A DNA stretch of 64,000 nt, taken from the NCBI GenBank assembly GCA_041745295.1, contig JBGTJE010000097.1, forward strand, positions 62,001-126,000. Direction: 5' to 3'. This DNA comes from JANMEB01 sp041745295 (GTDB lineage Bacteria; Planctomycetota; Planctomycetia; Pirellulales; Pirellulaceae). Positions 60,208 to 64,000 of the stretch are shown piece after piece; within the stretch, counting starts at the first letter, position 1; each line of letters begins with the position of its first letter. The notes under the pieces are model-generated. The model had not been told where the DNA came from. It searched no databases and was given only the letters and a program-made list of their open reading frames with translations. A program made the position numbers and the translations under genes.

Positions 60208-63200
60208 TCAACGTCGCCGATCCGCGTCCGTCAAGTCGACGTACCAGTCGAACCCGCCATCACCCGAGAATGCATCGAATGTGTCGTCCACATTCATTTC
60301 GGTGACGCCTAATTCCGCGGTCAGATGCGCAATTCGCTGATCTATCGAAATTGGCTGCATCCACAATTCGAGAAGTAGACGCAAATCGTCGTAACTGTCG
60401 TCGAAGATTGTCGCGCTGCCAATCAAGACATCGCCTCCCCCGTTGCCGTTCAGGTTGTCCAAACCTGCACCTCCCACCAGTAAGTCCAATCCAGCGCCGC
60501 CACACAACCAATCGGCACCCGCTCCGCCGGTGAGAATGTCGTTGCCGTTTTCGCCATAGAGTCGATCGTCGCCGCCGTGCCCTTGCACCCCATCGTTACC
60601 GGGTCCGGCGAAGACCAAATCATCGTGGTCGCCGCCAAATAATTGATCGTCGCCGAGCTGGCCAAAGACCTTGTCCCGACCGTCCCCTCCCCAAATCCAA
60701 TCCGAGCCGGCCTCGCCGTAAAGCGTGTCGTCTCCTTCTCCGCCGCGAAGCTTGTCTTCATTCGGTCCGCCGACCAAGAAATCGTTCCCTGTTCCGCCAG
60801 AGAAATCGGCGCTCCAAGAGGTCGCCGCCGTTCCGATCAATTTGATAATGTCATCCCCCGCGCCGCCCGCGACGATGATTGTTTCACCATTTAAGTACGA
60901 ATGACGCGTGACATTTCCGTTGAGCGAATACCAGACTTGAACGTCGTTGCCGACGATTCGGCGATCGACGAGGATCACGTCGCTTGCCGAGGTCCCGGCC
61001 AACTTGATTCCACCCAAACCGCCCCCTTCGTTCAGCGTGTTGGTCCCTAGGCCGCCGTCCAACGTATCGCTTCCATCGTCTCCTTGTAAATTGTCATTGC
61101 CCGCATCGCCAAACAACAGATCGTTGCCGGCATCACCGAAGATCTGATCGTTGCCATCCCCGCCGCGGAGCACGTCATTACCGGCCAGTCCAAAAAGGCT
61201 ATCGTCCCCGGCGTTTCCGAAAATTTCGTCCGCGAGCGATCCGCCGGTCAATTGGTCGTTTCCGTCGCCTCCTTGGATTCGCATCGGCAAATTGATTCCG
61301 GTTGACTGAACGATATCGTTTCCGCCAACGGTTCCGACGACGATCGATTTAAGATTATCTGTCGCGGCCGTTCCCACGGACACGCCGTTTCGAGTCGCCG
61401 AAACCGTCGTTGATGTCCGGCTGATCGCAATCGTCTCACTTACCTCCGTGCCACTGATGTACAACGTGAATCCGCGAGTCACGGGATTCTCCAAAACCCG
61501 AAACGGAACGATATCCACAACAAACGAGCCAAGCGTGCTGCTGGGGACAAAGACCGCGGTCGAATCGATGACTTGGAACGAGCGCATGGTGATCATGTAT
61601 GTGCCGCTGTCGGCCGCATCCCAGCCGGTCCCTGCGCCGGTGATTCGATACGTGGCGGTGATGGACTGAGTGGTTGTTTGCGAGGACTTACTGACCAGGG
61701 TCGCAATCTGCGCGTACCCGTTTGGTCCGGTGACCAGTACATCGGTGCTGTCGATTGAGCTCGCTTGGATCGCGGCGTTGTCGCTGTACGTCACGTGAAA
61801 GTCGGTAAAATCCTCGGGGGAAACAATTTTTTGAATCGAAGTAAGTTTGGCGGACGGCACGGTTTTCGGCGTGACGGTAAAGAAATCGATTCGCGGCGTC
61901 GATCCGCTAGTCGACAGCGATCCGAACACCAACCGAATTCGATGCCGCCCAGCCGTAAGGAACGTTGAAAAGAGCGTAGTCGAAATGTAGACATTGGACT
62001 TGATATCACTCGATACTGGGATCGCCCTGGCCCCGGAAACATTTTGTCCGTCGATTTCAATGTGGAAAAACGCTCCTTGTACAGTGTTGGAAATGTGAAA
62101 CGTAAAATCGTGATTCGCGGATTGCGGAATATCGACCGTGTACTGGAGAAAATCGTCCGTTCGAATATTAACCACATCCAAACCAATGGCCGGCGCCAAC
62201 GACGGGGCGAGATCGACGTCGGTGATCCGATAAGTATTTCCCGAATTCCCCGGCGTGGAATCTTGCCAGCCGAAGCCCTTTCCCATGTCGAAATCTTCGG
62301 CTTCGATCCGCTCACCAGAATGGACGCGTCCTTGATAGGGAATATTGGGGAAGAAAAACGCGTTGCTGCCGGTGGGATTTCCAGGCAGGTTTCTGCCAAA
62401 CGGATCGTGAATCGCGGTCACAGGAACGCCACCGTTGGGCCGCCGAAAGAAGTGAATATCCCACAAGCGCTCATGCCAAGGCGTGAGCAGATTCGTGCTC
62501 GGCCGAACGTCGCCCGGTTGACTTCCCTTGGGACTGTCTCCCGACGGAGTTGTAACCCCAAAGGTCCCGTCCGCAAAATGGAATCCGGCTTCGTGCACCA
62601 GCCATAGGTCTTCGGGGAACCCGGCAAACAACGGCACGTTTTTCGGATCATACTTGCTGCCGTAACCCCAGCCGATAAGCGTGTAGTTGAAATCGCCGTC
62701 CAAGTCGGTTGGATTGCGAGCGCCGAACAGCCCGGTCAAGTCCGGTTGGTACATCAGAACATCCGGCTTGCCCAGCGCCGGGGGGTCGGAGCCATTGAGA
62801 TCGCGGGCAAAGACGACACCCATTCCTTGAAAGCTATCGAAACCGTGAACGGGAAAATAGCCCATCGCCGCCATCAGAGCCAATTCGGCGATGTTGTCGA
62901 GAATTACGCGATTACCCAGAAACGCCAGGACTCTGGCTTCGTCCTGGATCAATGCTTGGTCGAGATCGGCCGGTGAGTCGATGTCAATATAGTCGGGCTT
63001 GCCGTCGCCGTCACTGTCCGCAAGTTTGCCGAAGTGAGGATGGACATTGATGATTCCCGGCGCATCGATTTTTATTTTGCCGCTTCCGTTGGCGTTCATC
63101 ACATGAACCTTCTGAGGACCCGCCAACAAGAGCGGCCCTCCGGTCGCTTTGAAGTAGGCGATCTTCGTCCCGTCAGGCGATAACGTCGGATCACCTCCGC

Positions 63201-64000
63201 CGCCGATTCCCAAAAAGCTGTCGTCGATCGTCAAGTTCGAGACATACTGCTTTGTCGCAATATCGATTACATGCGTGTTGCCGAATGGAAGTGTTCCGTC
63301 CTTTTCGGAGGACAGAATGAGTTGCTGATCGTTGAGCGACCAAACCGCGTCGTGTTCTTCCGCTTCAAGTCCCGCGATCAATTGATGATTTGTCCCATTG
63401 GCGTTCATGATGTAGACGTCTTTCTTGCCATGAAAAACGCCGAAGACGCCGCCAAACAGGATGCGAGTGTATGAAATCCGATCGCCGGCATGGCTCCAGG
63501 CAGGTTCGTTCTCGTTGTCCGTACTCGTGGTCAAGCGCTGCAATCCGGTGCCATCGGCGTTCATCACCCAAATATCGAGATTGCCTCCTCCGATTCTGTC
63601 CGAAGCAAATGCAATCTTCTTGCCGTCGGGGGAAAAGACCGGCTCGGTGTCAATGCCGGGTGATATCGTCAACCGTCGAACGTTCGAACCGTCGACGTTC
63701 ATGAGGGCGATTTCGAAGTTGTTGTTTTCGCCGGGCGACTGATACCGGCTTGTGGTAAAAACTATTTGCCTGCCGTCAGGAGAGAACGATGGATGATCGT
63801 CCGGCAGATTTAGTCCGTCCCCCGAGAACTGAAAGTTGTTGGTTTGCGTTACGGTGATCTGTTTCATGTCTGCCCCGTTCGGACGAGACACAAAAATCCC
63901 GCCGCGGCTGCCGCCGAAATCGCCTACGATCAATCCGGCGGCCCAGGTCAACAAGAAGTCATTGGCCAACAGTTCGCGCGGTTCGAGCGGCTCGATTGTC
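60208..64000 (-). CDS. Mosaic surface protein: LEPR-XLL, PD40 beta-propeller, CBM6-like and RTX calcium-binding repeats (5' end outside window)
   Basis: Over 1,260 residues are visible. The frame stays open to the edge and reads IEPLEPRELLAND there, so the true start is just beyond. Domains in order: TolB/PD40 repeats (HPSFSPDGRQIVFTTSRYQS; EPVFSPDGKKIAFASDR; EPAWSHAGDRISYTR), residues about 45-310 of the visible part; an unassigned region with GFPEDLWLVHEAGFHFADG; a CBM6-like module (SGERIEAEDFDMGKGFGWQD to TAGRHRIRLVFGS); a calx-beta-like stretch; then two blocks of RTX nonapeptides (GGDGNDQLTGG, GNAGDDSLFGLAGNDVLRGG). The end is acidic. RTX repeats bind Ca2+ and usually go with type I secretion; no transporter is adjacent. 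Probably exported and carbohydrate- or matrix-binding. Confidence 0.87.
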   Translation of the reverse strand, partial: TIEPLEPRELLANDFLLTWAAGLIVGDFGGSRGGIFVSRPNGADMKQITVTQTNNFQFSGDGLNLPDDHPSFSPDGRQIVFTTSRYQSPGENNNFEIALMNVDGSNVRRLTISPGIDTEPVFSPDGKKIAFASDRIGGGNLDIWVMNADGTGLQRLTTSTDNENEPAWSHAGDRISYTRILFGGVFGVFHGKKDVYIMNANGTNHQLIAGLEAEEHDAVWSLNDQQLILSSEKDGTLPFGNTHVIDIATKQYVSNLTIDDSFLGIGGGGDPTLSPDGTKIAYFKATGGPLLLAGPQKVHVMNANGSGKIKIDAPGIINVHPHFGKLADSDGDGKPDYIDIDSPADLDQALIQDEARVLAFLGNRVILDNIAELALMAAMGYFPVHGFDSFQGMGVVFARDLNGSDPPALGKPDVLMYQPDLTGLFGARNPTDLDGDFNYTLIGWGYGSKYDPKNVPLFAGFPEDLWLVHEAGFHFADGTFGVTTPSGDSPKGSQPGDVRPSTNLLTPWHERLWDIHFFRRPNGGVPVTAIHDPFGRNLPGNPTGSNAFFFPNIPYQGRVHSGERIEAEDFDMGKGFGWQDSTPGNSGNTYRITDVDLAPSLAPAIGLDVVNIRTDDFLQYTVDIPQSANHDFTFHISNTVQGAFFHIEIDGQNVSGARAIPVSSDIKSNVYISTTLFSTFLTAGRHRIRLVFGSLSTSGSTPRIDFFTVTPKTVPSAKLTSIQKIVSPEDFTDFHVTYSDNAAIQASSIDSTDVLVTGPNGYAQIATLVSKSSQTTTQSITATYRITGAGTGWDAADSGTYMITMRSFQVIDSTAVFVPSSTLGSFVVDIVPFRVLENPVTRGFTLYISGTEVSETIAISRTSTTVSATRNGVSVGTAATDNLKSIVVGTVGGNDIVQSTGINLPMRIQGGDGNDQLTGGSLADEIFGNAGDDSLFGLAGNDVLRGGDGNDQIFGDAGNDLLFGDAGNDNLQGDDGSDTLDGGLGTNTLNEGGGLGGIKLAGTSASDVILVDRRIVGNDVQVWYSLNGNVTRHSYLNGETIIVAGGAGDDIIKLIGTAATSWSADFSGGTGNDFLVGGPNEDKLRGGEGDDTLYGEAGSDWIWGGDGRDKVFGQLGDDQLFGGDHDDLVFAGPGNDGVQGHGGDDRLYGENGNDILTGGAGADWLCGGAGLDLLVGGAGLDNLNGNGGGDVLIGSATIFDDSYDDLRLLLELWMQPISIDQRIAHLTAELGVTEMNVDDTFDAFSGDGGFDWYVDLTDADRRR

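Overview
The window reads as a chromosomal segment of a planctomycete, probably of the Pirellulales type. Pointers are the LEPR-XLL style N-terminal motif of giant surface proteins (LEPRELLA at the right edge, LEARTLLA and LECRTMLA in two neighbours), a planctomycete-type c-cytochrome domain, a DUF4254 protein, ELWxxDGT repeat proteins, ribosomal protein S16 with a long Ala/Glu tail, and many dispersed palindromic intergenic elements. Placement below phylum level is inference. No rRNA, tRNA or CRISPR array was recognised.

Layout. 1-8 kb: the start of an M28-type peptidase (cut by the edge), a DUF4254 protein, an exported amidohydrolase, and an RND efflux pair (adaptor plus an unusually long permease). 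8-13 kb: a cysteine-free Cu/Zn superoxide dismutase, divergent from a translation and secretion block ffh - rpsP - trmD - rplS, then a c-type cytochrome fragment ended by a palindrome. 13-21 kb: a PaaK-like adenylate-forming enzyme, an exported SYLF protein, an RtcB-family RNA ligase and the HrpB helicase. 21-36 kb: a complete 14-gene respiratory complex I operon on the minus strand in the order nuoA-B-C-D-E-F-G-H-I-J-K-L-M-N. Most genes overlap or abut; the one large break, between nuoF and nuoG, holds a palindromic element. 36-50 kb: an MFS transporter, dipeptidyl peptidase IV, a four-helix-bundle (S23/IVS-type) gene bracketed by inverted repeats, transketolase, a TolC-type lipoprotein, an EfpL/YeiP-like elongation factor, small conserved-looking proteins, an aquaporin overlapping a GT87-like membrane protein tail to tail, and an orphan FlgM-like protein. 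50-64 kb: a surface-protein region with two tandem paralogous ELWxxDGT proteins of about 1,070 residues, a SAM methyltransferase, a condensation-fold acyltransferase, and a mosaic PD40-CBM6-RTX protein running off the right edge.

How the genes work together. Complex I takes NADH electrons to quinone and pumps ions. The RND adaptor and permease need an outer-membrane channel; the TolC-like lipoprotein at 42.7 kb is a possible but unlinked partner. Ffh, S16, TrmD and L19 form a classic co-inherited group, here without rimM between rpsP and trmD.

The most unusual features are the inverted-repeat-bounded S23/IVS-type gene in an intergenic site, several families of nested palindromes (some shared between distant loci, one inside the nuo operon, one ending a cytochrome gene, one supplying the end of the RND permease), and the duplicated 9+9 repeat architecture of the ELWxxDGT pair. 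No clearly new multi-gene defence or biosynthetic system was found.
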